A DNA stretch of 64,000 bases, from assembly GCA_033558025.1 (NCBI GenBank), contig JAUCEF010000016.1, positions 682,001 to 746,000 on the forward strand, written 5' to 3'. Shown piece after piece: positions 10,989 through 21,475 of the stretch. The stretch comes from Phytophthora sp. 'mugwort' (lineage: Eukaryota > Oomycota > Peronosporomycetes > Peronosporales > Peronosporaceae). The translations under genes and the position numbers were made by a program. The notes beneath the pieces are model-generated. The model saw only the letters and a program-made list of their open reading frames with translations. It did not search any database and was not told where the DNA came from. How positions within the stretch are numbered: position 1 is the stretch's first letter; each line of letters starts with the position of its first letter.

Positions 10989-11888
10989 CTATACATCATC
11001 ACTACTCCCACTCGCCTCAGCACTGTCACTACCACTAGCGCTGGCTTCGCTCGACGCCTCTAGCTCTTGTCGCTCACGGTGGCACCGGCGCACATGCTGA
11101 TTCAACGAGTTGCGAGTGGCATACATTTGCCCGCAAAACTGACATCTGTACGGGCCTCCACGCAGTACGCATGACTGGCGATGTTCCGACAGCTCTGCAC
11201 GTGAGTAAGTAAACTTCATACAGCGAGAGCAGCGATAGGACTTGAACACCACTGCCTCCGTCGAGTCAGGCTACTGTGAAACACCATTCACGCGAACGTA
11301 GCAGTGTAGACGTACATTAAAGCGTCGAAATCTGCGCCCGCGTGTGCGATGTCACCTCCGAACTTAAACCGGGTGCTCGCATATTATAAATAGTCAAATG
11401 ACCAACATCCAACCTCACTGTGCGACGTCTCGTTCGCTCCACTTGATCTCCAAATGACCCAGGGTACACATGCAGGTACGTGTCATCCATCAACGCCACG
11501 ATCACAGATGCTTGGACTAACTCCCGCGTTAGAACAGCTTGTGCAGTTTCAAATGTCGGGTATTCTCGGCGCACCGCCTGATCGTGCCCGCCTGGATGCG
11601 ACCGAAGTGCATGCCAACTCGTTTCGTCGACAATCCAATCTTCATTGATAGACACGAGGTTGACAACGCTTTGATGGATAGCTGTCAGTATAGGCATTAG
11701 TCGTGATGTTCGCTTACTCTCGAAACTGGTCCCGCGTCTCGTCGTATAACTCCCCAAATATGGGTTCGTACTGCAATGATTGCGCTTCTTTCAACGCATC
11801 GCGGCATTCGTTATCATCCAGCCCAAATTGTACAAGGCAATCCTCGGTTCCAAAAGTCGGCAACGTTATTTGGTGTGAGCAAAGCCAT
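10989..11888 (-). pseudogene. Second MULE-encoded gene: conserved N-terminal domain plus two C2H2/C2HC zinc fingers, left copy
   Basis: This is the mirror image of 12822-13721, where the reading is described. On the minus strand the start is at 11888 (MALLTPNNVADF) and a 49-bp intron lies at 11669-11717. The protein ends with two zinc fingers (YRCSRCMKFTYSRAELSEH and YRCQFCGQMYATRNSLNQH) and a Ser/Ala/Asp tail. It has the same three frameshifts as its twin. It converges on the transposase, as mudrB does on mudrA in maize MuDR, but I see no sequence relation to mudrB. Confidence 0.72.
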
Positions 11889-12324
11889 TTTATTCACTAA
11901 GCGAATACAACAGCCTACTCTAACGCTTCGGACCTTTCGTCCAGGCACTAATGCAGTACTTCAGCCCTCCCGGTGCTCTAGTGTGAGCAATGACGGCTTC
12001 GGCGGCCCTGGATCAGGTGGGCGTGCTGGGCTTCGGTCGGTGCTTGGCGCCCTAGATCAGGTGGGCGCGCTGGGCTTCGGTCGTCGGCGGCGCGGCGCTC
12101 CAGCCTTCAGTCTTGGACAGCGTTCTTTGAAGAATGAGAGCGCGATGGCTGTGCGCGCACGACCACCAAGAGCCAGTAATATGTTTCGGAGTATGATTGG
12201 TCGATTGATTTATGTCGCATACGGCAGCCCTGTGCACGGCTGGGAAGGCAAGTGCACATCTGTGGATTTCCTCCCTCCGGATCTGTGTCATTTCTTATCC
12301 TGTCTGTGCCATTCACCTTTTCTC

Positions 12325-12385
12325 GACGATCAATGCACAGACAATCCTCTCGTCCGCGATCCCTGAATAATGCTTCACTCCAGGA
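12325..12385. other. 61-bp spacer between the two inverted MULEs
   Basis: It consists of the right target duplication of the left copy (12325-12333), 43 bp of original sequence, and the left target duplication of the right copy (12377-12385). The middle part contains GCACAGACA, the same nonamer found in both MULE termini, so it may itself be a scrap of an older element. Confidence 0.8.
12377..12385 (+). repeat. Left target-site duplication of the right MULE
   Basis: ACTCCAGGA here is repeated exactly at 16493-16501, each directly against a GAGAA terminus. Confidence 0.9.
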
Positions 12386-12821
12386 GAGAAAAGGTGAATG
12401 GCACAGACAGGATAAGAAATGACACAGATCCGGAGGGAGGAAATCCACAGATGTGCACTTGCCTTCCCAGCCGTGCACAGGGCTGCCGTATGCGACATAA
12501 ATCAATCGACCAATCATACTCCGAAACATATTACTGGCTCTTGGTGGTCGTGCGCGCGCAGCCATCGCGCTCTCATTCTTCAAAGAACGCTGTCCAAGAC
12601 TGAAGGCTGGAGCGCCGCGCCGCCGACGACCGAAGCCCAGCGCGCCCACCTGATCTAGGGCGCCAAGCACCGACCGAAGCCCAGCACGCCCACCTGATCC
12701 AGGGCCGCCGAAGCCGTCATTGCTCACACTAGAGCACCGGGAGGGCTGAAGTACTGCATTAGTGCCTGGACGAAAGGTCCGAAGCGTTAGAGTAGGCTGT
12801 TGTATTCGCTTAGTGAATAAA

Positions 12822-13721
12822 ATGGCTTTGCTCACACCAAATAACGTTGCCGACTTTTGGAACCGAGGATTGCCTTGTACAATTTGGGCTGGATGATAAC
12901 GAATGCCGCGATGCGTTGAAAGAAGCGCAATCATTGCAGTACGAACCCATATTTGGGGAGTTATACGACGAGACGCGGGACCAGTTTCGAGAGTAAGCGA
13001 ACATCACGACTAATGCCTATACTGACAGCTATCCATCAAAGCGTTGTCAACCTCGTGTCTATCAATGAAGATTGGATTGTCGACGAAACGAGTTGGCATG
13101 CACTTCGGTCGCATCCAGGCGGGCACGATCAGGCGGTGCGCCGAGAATACCCGACATTTGAAACTGCACAAGCTGTTCTAACGCGGGAGTTAGTCCAAGC
13201 ATCTGTGATCGTGGCGTTGATGGATGACACGTACCTGCATGTGTACCCTGGGTCATTTGGAGATCAAGTGGAGCGAACGAGACGTCGCACAGTGAGGTTG
13301 GATGTTGGTCATTTGACTATTTATAATATGCGAGCACCCGGTTTAAGTTCGGAGGTGACATCGCACACGCGGGCGCAGATTTCGACGCTTTAATGTACGT
13401 CTACACTGCTACGTTCGCGTGAATGGTGTTTCACAGGAGCCTGACTCGACGGAGGCAGTGGTGTTCAAGTCCTATCGCTGCTCTCGCTGTATGAAGTTTA
13501 CTTACTCACGTGCAGAGCTGTCGGAACATCGCCAGTCATGCGTACTGCGTGGAGGCCCGTACAGATGTCAGTTTTGCGGGCAAATGTATGCCACTCGCAA
13601 CTCGTTGAATCAGCATGTGCGCCGGTGCCACCGTGAGCGACAAGAGCTAGAGGCGTCGAGCGAAGCCAGCGCTAGTGGTAGTGACAGTGCTGAGGCGAGT
13701 GGGAGTAGTGATGATGTATAG
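12822..13721 (+). pseudogene. Second MULE-encoded gene: conserved N-terminal domain plus two C2H2/C2HC zinc fingers, right copy
   Basis: The ATG at 12822 gives MALLTPNNVADF. One extra T near 12847 then shifts the frame, after which it reads GTEDCLVQFGLDDNECRDAL...FGELYDETRDQFR. A GT-AG intron at 12993-13041 (ACTAAT branch-like site) joins RDQFRD to VVNLVSINEDWIVDETSWHA. A later shift near 13340 restores RFKFGGDIAHAGADFDAL, and another near 13395 leads to VRLHCYVRVNG. The C-terminus has CxxC-x12-H-x3-C twice (13465-13640) and an acidic Ser-rich tail. The AHAGADF...RLHCYVR block recurs in a repeated oomycete family and resembles the His-containing end of 2OG-Fe(II) oxygenase folds; that resemblance is only a suggestion. 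Function unknown. Not intact as read. Confidence 0.72.
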
Positions 13722-13829
13722 GTAGTGAGTAATGAAAAATACATCGTCATGGCTATGATGGAAAGTTTCTTAAGATATTATAGATATTGGTGGCAACATG
13801 AAAAGCGATGACAGAGCAATGAAAACCTT

Positions 13830-14105
13830 GGCGCAGCGACATACAGAAGTGCGGTGACAACGGGAAATGTTGTGACAGCAAGAAGAGCAGTGGCAGCAGC
13901 GGAGAAGTGACACCTAGAAGACCGGTGACACCAGGAAGAGCGGTGACAAGAGCGGAACAGTGACACCGTGAAGACTGGTGACGCCGAGACGACCGGGTGA
14001 CACCGAGAAGACCGGTGACACTAGGAAGATCGGTTACATCAAGAAGAGTGGTGACAACAGCAGAGTAGTGACAACTGGAAGAGCAGTGACACCGAGAAGT
14101 GGGGC
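13830..14105. repeat. Degenerate minisatellite (about 18-bp unit, AGACCGGTGACACC type), right copy
   Basis: Mirror of 10605-10880. On this strand the core reads CGGTGACA. It again separates the converging 3' ends of the zinc-finger gene and the transposase. Confidence 0.75.
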
Positions 14106-14175
14106 GCCAGGTTGGTGACCGAACATAGCAATTATGAAACCTGGTGCTCGATACGTAATACATGTATGAAATCTC

Positions 14176-16183
14176 TTAGGCGTCAGGACTTAGGATGAAC
14201 TGAACGCTCAAGGCTCTCGAAGCCAGTAGTGGACGACCTTCAGGTGCTTCTGAAAACGGCAAAGGGTCCATAGCGCTGCTTGTTGCTACATGGTGCCTGC
14301 TGCTTCTGTTTCTTCGCTTTTCGAATCTGACGGTTAAATAGTTTAGTGGTAACATCTTCTGCACCAGGTTTCCAATTTTTTTGCCTTCTGCCCAACTATA
14401 ACGTGACAGCATGTCTTGTGCTTGCTGTAAAATTTACAACCGCACATACACTTCTCGACGTCCACTATTCATCTCCCTCGGGCATGGAGGATATGTGAGC
14501 GTACCACAGCGACCACGTCACCATACTATTGTATAGTTGCGCCGTGCGAGTCCGTTGCTCTCTTACCAGCAAGGCGGGACCCAAAATGAGTCCGTCGTCT
14601 TCTACTTCAGTCGTACATGAACCGGGCCATCCAACACAGAGCACAGCGCTTCGGGTTCCTCTGACTTGACTACTTTGTCCTTTCGAAGTTGCTTGACGCG
14701 ACAGAGGCTTGGATTGTCCGTTGCGTGAACGATGACGCGCCCCGTTCCGATCATTGACGAGGCTGCTCTTGCCATGAACGGAGCTGGCTGCTGGATGTGG
14801 TTTTCTGGTACCGGTGTCCTTTTCGTTGCGTCTTTATCGACAACCTGGCTGACGCCATATGATAGCGCCGTCTTCCAGTGTATCTCTTCAGCAGTGCGTT
14901 GAAAGTCTCACATGGGTTGTTTGTTGTCGCATACCCACTTGGCGTGTGAAATATCTGCCACCTCCAATATCTGTTATCGATCCACTGGTTTGTAAAGTAG
15001 GCTACAAAAACGATTCCAATTGAGGGATCGCCTTCCACTTAGTCAGCATGTCATCCTTTTCCGAGTAGTACACGGTCATGTTGGCAGCGTAGTGAATTCG
15101 CATTATTCCACCTGTCACGCTTTCCGGAGGGCCGGTGACAAATGCCGAGTACGTTTCCGGACGTTGTAGAACTAGTGAAAAAAAACACATCAGGTATGTA
15201 GCTGATGTGAACTCTGCAACCTGTTGGAAGCCGTTCAGTTGTGCGTCCTCGGCGTCTCCCATCACCGCGTCGATGTGGAGAGTAGCATTGGGTCGAATTT
15301 GCTTTACGATGCGAGTAAGTGCACTTAGAGACATAGCGTACTCCTTGGCCGTTCAGCGACTGACAACGAAGATTGCAGCAAGCTGATACGAGCGTGTAAC
15401 GTCTGAAAATCTACAGGTAATCACAGGATAACTGATGTCGCTTAACTTAAAGGTTGCATCTGCATGGAGCAGAGTGAACCGACTCGCCGAGGCGTACTCC
15501 ATTGTCGCATTGACAAGAGCACGACTTGTCGCTCTCACTCCAATAACGGAAGAGCCTTCATCAGTACCTTTTCCAACGTAAGCGTATCCCTCTTCATCCT
15601 CTCGTCCCCCAAAGAAGAAAGCTTTGTTAAGATCGCCCGTTAGATTGAACGCACGATCCCTCATCATTTGCTTCAAGACGTGTATAGAATTCTTAGTGCC
15701 CTTAAGCTTCCAAAGATACTTGACACAGTTTGTGACCTGGGACAGCGTCGGATATCCTCGCGTTGGCGCGATGATGTCGGAATGTGCTTCATGTTGCTAA
15801 GAATGAGCTATGGAGAGATACCACACTCGTCTCGTTGGAGAATGAACTTCTTCATTTCTTCTGATATCACACTCTTGTGGGGGCCTTTGCGCTGGACGGC
15901 TTCACGAATACGGTCTTGTGAAAGATCCGCGACCGATTGGAATCGTTGCATCTCCAGATTTTCCATTTCACCATGCACGAGCCATAGATTTTACACGTTT
16001 TGCTCGTGCACTTCAATCGCCTTTCCACCATTAATGATCGACCCCATGGCAAACGCGGCACTGCCGGTATGGATCCGTTTGAGTGACTTGAGAGCAACAA
16101 AACTCTCCCTCGACAAAGTCTGCAACAGCTTCCAGAGACTCTAACGCACACAGCTCCTCCCAATTGTGCTTAGCACGTGGCAT
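14176..16183 (-). pseudogene. MULE transposase, right copy, inactivated
   Basis: Inverted counterpart of 8527-10534, starting at 16183, with the same DDE-core motifs, NNPCETFNALL block and SWIM finger. It carries the same internal TGA (after the VVSR motif) and the same frameshifts. The shared defects mean the family was copied after these lesions arose, so movement needed a transposase from elsewhere, unless some of the breaks are unrecognised introns. Confidence 0.87.
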
Positions 16184-16492
16184 CTCATCCTCAACTTTTC
16201 CCTGTCACCGCTCCACGGACTGCTCTCCTCTGGCTGCGTCACCGGGCTCGCACAGTCACCGCTCCTTATGCTTCTTGTCTTCTTTTCACAAATGAGGTTG
16301 GGTGGTTGAGATTAGGCTGTTCAAGGGTCGTGTGAACCACTTCATTCTAGTTACCGTATCTGTGCTTTTCTCGCTTCAATCTGTGGATTTACTCCTGACA
16401 AGTTTTTCTGTTCTCCTCACTTTTGAAATATGTTTGATTGTATGTTCATCTGTAAAGTTCATTTGTCTTGTCTGTGCGATTCTACCGTTCTC

Positions 16493-16501
16493 ACTCCAGG
16501 A
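16493..16501 (+). repeat. Right target-site duplication of the right MULE
   Basis: ACTCCAGGA, an exact copy of 12377-12385. Confidence 0.9.
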
Positions 16502-17818
16502 AGAGATACTAGACCTCCCGATTAACGTATAGTAACCAAGACAACCTGTCGGCATCCAGTGGTTATCAAAACTGCAAGTTAACACTTCGTTCCAGCTCTC
16601 GATCCCCCACATAACCACGTCCACGTTGTAGTTAGCGAATGCTCAGATCCATTGACCGGCAGCTTCCAGCTTGTCGAGAGCGGTTTGTACCCGACTCAGC
16701 CGAGGGGGGGGGGGGGGATACTGACGCTTGAGGGTGGCAATGATATTTAGCGTTGAACGGTTACCGTTTAGTGTCGAGTTGGGCGCTACATTGGACCGCG
16801 GCGAGCGGCGCAGTGATTACTGGTTTATGAAAGACACCAGTGAGTAATAATATTGAAATATATCACACGTGAAAGGATTGTCGATAGCATATTTTAACAG
16901 AGAATATTAAAATGTTCTATCTACGGTATAAATACATGTATTCTCTTCATGGACTGCAAATCGACTGGCCCCGGCCGGTCTGGCCGTGACTGACGCGCCG
17001 TGGCGGTTCTTACTTTGTGACGGGCTCCACTGGCCGTTCTCACACGCAGTAATCAGGTCATTGTATACAGGAGACCACGCTGCAGTCTGCAATGATGCAG
17101 ATGATGGGGCTCGTCAAGGCCGACGAAGGCCTCTATAATTGCGCTCGCGTTGCGGCAAAGAATTAATTTGCAGGTTGCAAGTTGCAAGTTGCAGCGCGCG
17201 TCAAGTTCGTGTTCCCGTCCTTGTCCGCTGGTTGCATGATGGATCTCTGCGGCCCGATCACCTATTACAAGTTAAAACAGCAAGCACGCGAACACGCTGT
17301 CAGTTGCCATCGTTGGATGACGCGCTCCCACTCTCCAACCGCCAGTTTGACACACGACGGCAAGTTACATGTAATTAACATACTAATTTGTATCTCTCGC
17401 CAAGGCGGGATGGCGCCTGCAGCCAACGCTGCATCCAGGACACCCGGTCGTGCACCTGGGAATCGCAAACAGCGATGCCCTTTGTCTTCGCTTGCTATCG
17501 TCAGCTGCCCGGCTGTCCCCTTCTTAGCGATATTCCGTGTCGAGTCCGCGTCTCACTGGTTGGTGATGCCCAGATGGCTGATCACCCATGCCGATCCGCT
17601 CGCTCTCTGCACTTGTTAGTGTTTCTTTTCTCTCGTCGCGGCGTCGCATCCCCTTTCCGTGTTGTTGCCAACAACTTGTTGGCGCCATCTTTGCATCATT
17701 TCACCGGTGGAGGGCGAGCGTCGCTCGATCAGTGGACGCCGATCCCCGGTCTCATTCCTCCTTTGGCGTGGCATTCCACATTGCGTCCGTCCAACGTTCT
17801 CCGTCGACCTCCGTCATC
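16502..17818. other. Intergenic and 5' region of the permease gene
   Basis: No gene recognised. A run of about 14 G lies near 16696-16709. The tandem stutter TTGCAGGTTGCAAGTTGCAAGTTGCAG lies at 17167-17193. An open frame without stops runs from 17588 into the permease, but its first 77 codons (Ser/Arg/His-rich) do not resemble the family and are treated as 5' untranslated sequence. Confidence 0.5.
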
Positions 17819-19375
17819 ATGGACAAGACCGACAGCCAGCTAATCGACCTGGAAAAGTCGCCCAAGGCGGCGTACTCCAAGCTGGACGGCGACGTACCGC
17901 TCCAGACTCTGGAGCAGCCCTTCGAGAATAGCAACTCGGCCTATGCGCGTCTGCAACGCTGGGCCAGCCGCTTCAAGATTGAGACGCGCGGCATCGAGCG
18001 TGTGCCCGAAGATGAGCGCCACGACGACTCGCTTCTCAACGTCGGCAGTATGTGGCTGGCGGCCAACATGGTCATCAGCTCTTTCGCCATCGGTGTGCTG
18101 GGCAAGTCGCTCTTCTACCTTGGCTCAGCTGACGCCTTCCTTGTCGTGCTCTTTTTCAACATGGTCGGCATCCTACCCGTGTGCTTCTTCTCCACGTTTG
18201 GCCCCATCTTTGGTCTGCGGCAGATCGTGCTCTCGCGCTTCTGGTACGGCTGGCACGGCGTCAAGATCGTCGCCGTGTTCAACGTGATTGCTTGCCTCGG
18301 ATGGTCCTGCATCAATGTCATCGTCGGCGCGCAGGTCATCAACGCTGTCAACAACGACGTGCCCGGTTGGGCCGGTATCATCATCATCGCCGCTTGCACC
18401 TTCATCGTCACGCTCTTTGGCTACAAGGTGGTGCACGCCTACGAGTTCTGGTCGTGGATCCCAGCGTTCATCGTCTTCATGATTGTGCTCATTGAGTTTG
18501 CCATCTCGGGAGCATACGTCAACATCCCTATGGGCACAGGCACCTCAGAAGTCGGAAGTGTGCTAAGCTTTGGGGCTACCGTGTTTGGTTTCGCTATCGG
18601 CTGGACGTCATACGCCGCCGACTACACTGTGTACCACCCCGTGGACCAGAGCAAGGTGAAGGTCTTCTTCTCCGCCTACGCTGGTCTGATCGTGCCGCTG
18701 CTCTTTACGCAGTTCTTGGGTGTCGCCGTCATGACTTCGACGGACGAGAGCAACCCGGACAGCAAGTACCGTGACGGCTACAAGGAGGCTGGCGCTGGTG
18801 GTCTCATCAGCGCTGTGATTGTCGGTCCCCTCGGCGGCTTCGGCCAGTTCTGCCTTGTTCTGTTGGCGCTGTCTATCATCGCCAACAACTGTCCCAACAT
18901 CTACTCGTTCGCCATCACCGTCCAGGTCTTCGGTGAGTGGACGCGTAGTATCCCTCGCTTCGTTTGGACGCTGGTCGGCACCATCGTCTACGCTGTCGTC
19001 GCCTTCCCGGGCTACTCGCACTTCGAAAGTGTATTGGAGAATTTCATGAACGTCATCGGCTACTGGATGTCCGTGTACGCAGCTATCGGTCTCACTGAAC
19101 ACTTCTACTTCCGCAAGGGCTACTCAGGCTACAATCCGGCCGACTATGACAACCGCGACAAGCTGCCGCATGGTATCGCTGCCGTCTTCTCGTTCTGCGT
19201 GGGCATCGTGGGTGCCATCCTGGGTATGAGCCAGACGTGGTATGTCGGCCCCATTGCCAAGCTCTGCGGTGAGGCGCCGTACGGCGGAGACGTCGGTGTG
19301 GAGCTTGCGTGGCTGTTCTCCGTCGTGTCGTACCTGATCACACGGCCCATCGAGCTTCACTTCTTTGGTAAATAA
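17819..19375 (+). CDS. Purine-cytosine permease (NCS1 family, Fcy2-like)
   Basis: This is a single-exon, 518-residue plasma-membrane symporter for nucleobases (cytosine, adenine, guanine, hypoxanthine) driven by protons in characterised fungal members. The N-terminus is hydrophilic and acidic (MDKTDSQLIDLEKSP). Typical NCS1/Fcy2 blocks follow: RGIERVPEDERHD, NMVISSFAIGVLGKSLF, PVCFFSTFGPIFGLRQIVLS, ACLGWSCINVIVGAQVINAV, GWAGIIIIAACTF, GYKVVHAYEFWSWIP, NIPMGTGTSEVGSVLSFGA, GFAIGWTSYAADYTVY, LALSIIANNCPNIYS, LENFMNVIGYWMSVYAAIG and LGMSQTWYVGPI. About twelve hydrophobic segments are visible, and the length matches fungal Fcy2. The ATG at 17819 was chosen because family similarity begins just after it; an upstream in-frame ATG (17588) is less likely. 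AATAAA overlaps the stop. No defects seen. Exact substrate is inference. Confidence 0.93.
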   Translation: MDKTDSQLIDLEKSPKAAYSKLDGDVPLQTLEQPFENSNSAYARLQRWASRFKIETRGIERVPEDERHDDSLLNVGSMWLAANMVISSFAIGVLGKSLFYLGSADAFLVVLFFNMVGILPVCFFSTFGPIFGLRQIVLSRFWYGWHGVKIVAVFNVIACLGWSCINVIVGAQVINAVNNDVPGWAGIIIIAACTFIVTLFGYKVVHAYEFWSWIPAFIVFMIVLIEFAISGAYVNIPMGTGTSEVGSVLSFGATVFGFAIGWTSYAADYTVYHPVDQSKVKVFFSAYAGLIVPLLFTQFLGVAVMTSTDESNPDSKYRDGYKEAGAGGLISAVIVGPLGGFGQFCLVLLALSIIANNCPNIYSFAITVQVFGEWTRSIPRFVWTLVGTIVYAVVAFPGYSHFESVLENFMNVIGYWMSVYAAIGLTEHFYFRKGYSGYNPADYDNRDKLPHGIAAVFSFCVGIVGAILGMSQTWYVGPIAKLCGEAPYGGDVGVELAWLFSVVSYLITRPIELHFFGK

Positions 19376-20098
19376 ATTCTCAGCATCGCACCTGGCTGAC
19401 CGGTGATTCGGGACACCGAATGGGACCGCGAGTACACCATCAAGCCAAGCCAGCCACTGCACTCGTAGGTGCGTTTAATGTTAGATCAGTAAAACCCAGC
19501 TGCGGAAAGCAGCCGGTATACTTCTTGCTCTGCTCTTGCTCCTTGCCCCTGCAACGAAAAATGCCATCCCTAAGGCGCCGAGGTTGAGTAGCTAAGAAGC
19601 AGCGTCAATAAATGTCAAATAGCGCTGGCCGTGAGACCACAACCGCTTCACTACCTAAACAGCACATTGATGTGCAACCCCGGTGTCAAATTGACACTGT
19701 CAAATGAAGTCTATCGACGGGTATCCTCCAGCATCTATCGGCTGGTCCTGCAGCCAATCGTCAAGGCGACTGCACTTGAACGCGACACACGCTAGATTCC
19801 TTTGTTGCTGATGGAACTTACGAATCGTAAGTACGACAGCAGGAAGAGACCAAGGCTCAATGTCGGTTAATGGGAAATGCCTATCGAAGCTGGAATTTAC
19901 AATACTTAGTACCTAAAAAATAATGTACCGGTACTGACACTGATTCATAGGTATGTACCGGTACATGCACAGAATGATACTGTTTGGGGTGCCTTTTTTT
20001 TCAGTGCAAGGTGGGTGTTTGCTGTATGTACTTACTTAGAAAAATCGGCATCGTGCCTAACTCCGTCTTTTATCACTGTATGCTGCCGCCTCTTTCGT
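19376..20098. other. Intergenic region between convergent genes
   Basis: No gene seen. It holds two copies of GTACCGGTAC (19925-19934 and 19955-19964), exactly 30 bp apart. The second extends to a 14-bp palindrome (19953-19966). It lies between the 3' ends of the permease and the UBAC2-like gene. Confidence 0.6.
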
Positions 20099-21475
20099 CT
20101 ACAATCCATTTAGGAGCCGATTTGCAGCCGCCTCCACGTTGTTGTCCGTGGACTGAAGCGCCTGTTGAGCGCGCTCTCTATCAAACCCAAGTGCCTAGAA
20201 TTGCAGTAAAGCAAAATAAAAAAGTCGTAAGTCTACCAGTTTTTCAAGTAAATGATGAAATATTTGGACAGCTGCTTACCATGAGCTGCTGAATTGCGTC
20301 CTCGGACGGCGGTGTAGCGGCCATGTGAGGAGGCAACATGCCACCGTCAGCAGCGGCGGCCGCTGCCGCAGCAGGAACCCCAGCAGGCATCATCCCGCCA
20401 GCACCCGGTAGTAACTGGTCTCGGAAGCCTTGACCCTCGTCGGCTGGTGCAGCTGGCCGACCTCGGTTAAAACGAGCGTTAAGTCGGCGCTGTGCCTCAA
20501 GAGCACGTCGCTGTCGCTGGAGCGCTAACGTGCTGGCAGGGACCACATCAAACAACGGACGCAGCAGACCGAAAACCGAGCATACAAACGACGGCAAGCG
20601 CAATCGCCCAAGCGGCGTTACGTTGAACAGAAGTCCAAGGAGCGACCCACCCAAAAACGGACCCAACGAGCGGATATCGCGAGCGAACAGCTAGAAAAAA
20701 ATAACACAATTAGACACCGCGTTAGTTCGCTATTCCAGCACCCCCTCCACTTACAGAACACCACCAAAATTTGTGTCATACCACGAGAATGAGCATGTAT
20801 GTGCTCGATTTGTCCGAGAAGTGCAACCCCCATACACTGAACGATCGCGGCTGCAGCTTCGGAACATATTCTACAACCCCCACAAAAGCAACAATTACCA
20901 TCAGCATACCCTGCAAAACTCCGACGCGTCTTCAACCAACGTACTGTTGAAGTAGACGGCGAAGGCTCCAAGGACGGGATACGGTCCTCCCGGAATATTC
21001 TTGGCCAGCCAGGGGGCGGACGTCAGTGCCGCGAGCTCCAACGCTCCCGAGATGAGCAGCACGAAGAGCAGCACGCCTCCGAACTTGCGAGAGCCCAAAT
21101 GTCGCTCTAATACCCGAAACTGGAACACGACATAGAGTCCCAACGACACGGCCAGCCCACTGCACAGCAATATCTTAGTAAATAATGAATACGGATGAAT
21201 ACAAACTAAGGAACAAATCGTACTGGTGGAAAGTCAGTTGGCTCGAAATCAGACGCCAGTACTGATACCGACTGAGCACGGCGTCCCGGTCCAGTGCCAG
21301 GATTTGGCCGCGGTCCAGCAAGAGGCTGGCGGAGCTGGCGGCACCCACTGCGAGCGAGAAGGCGTAGGTCACGGGCGCGCCGTCTGCAGAGTCAGCGAAA
21401 GGGTTAGATGGAGACGCAGAGCACACAGAGAGGGAGGACGAGCCACGCACAGAAGCCGCGCAGGTCGCCGTGCAT
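20099..21475 (-). CDS. UBAC2-like rhomboid pseudoprotease with C-terminal UBA domain, six exons
   Basis: Exons on the minus strand: 21475-21451, 21383-21224, 21159-20945, 20870-20782, 20690-20280 and 20194-20099. All junctions are GT-AG and all phases agree, giving 331 residues (human UBAC2 has 344). Exon 1 (MHGDLRGF) joins YGAPVTYAFSLAVG. The membrane part contains RYQYWRLISSQLTFH, then FQFRVLERHLGSRKFGGVLL, then YVPKLQPRSFSVWGLHFSDK, the standard order for the family. An Arg/Ala-rich linker with eight consecutive Ala leads to a UBA domain (SEDAIQQLMALGFDRERAQQ and onward). UBAC2 proteins sit in the ER membrane and aid ER-associated degradation and lipid-droplet sorting of UBXD8 in animals. 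The rhomboid Ser/His pair is not evident, as expected for a pseudoprotease. It shares a 230-bp divergent promoter region with the myosin gene. Confidence 0.9.

Larger units (their letters stand above)
8215..12324 (+). mobile_element. Complete 4110-bp MULE, left copy of an inverted pair
   Basis: The element begins GAGAACGGTAGAATC-GCACAGACA. Its other end, read inward from 12324, begins GAGAAAAGGTGAATG-GCACAGACA. These match at 19 of the first 24 bases, and both subterminal regions contain AAATCCACAGAT. The ends are flanked by GACCATCAA (8206-8214) and GACGATCAA (12325-12333), an 8/9 match and the 9-bp duplication size typical of Mutator-like elements. Inside lie a transposase pseudogene reading rightward, a minisatellite, and a second gene reading leftward. 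The whole element recurs in inverted orientation at 12386-16492. Confidence 0.9.
12386..16492 (-). mobile_element. Complete 4107-bp MULE, right copy, inverted and nearly identical to the left copy
   Basis: Every position x pairs with 24710 minus x in the left copy until a 3-bp indel (GGA present near 8313, absent near 16395). Beyond that the sum is 24707. The only other difference I noticed is one base in the inner part (12152 against 12558). The flanking 9-bp duplications (12377-12385 and 16493-16501) are identical, so this is an independent insertion and not part of a segmental inverted duplication. Confidence 0.92.

Noticed and set aside
12107..12934. 275-codon minus-strand open frame spanning the spacer of the MULE pair
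   Set aside because: It runs through TIR, target duplication and spacer, and duplicates the frame at 11776-12366. No family signature; an effect of the palindromic layout.
8215..16492. Single segmental inverted duplication
   Set aside because: Each arm has matching TIRs at both ends and its own 9-bp flanking duplication, which a segmental inversion would not create.
17588..17818. 77-residue N-terminal extension of the permease
   Set aside because: Ser/Arg/His-rich with no similarity to the family; the start at 17819 gives the normal length.
18608..19102. 164-codon minus-strand frame inside the permease
   Set aside because: Shadow of a high-GC coding sequence; acidic composition with no domain.
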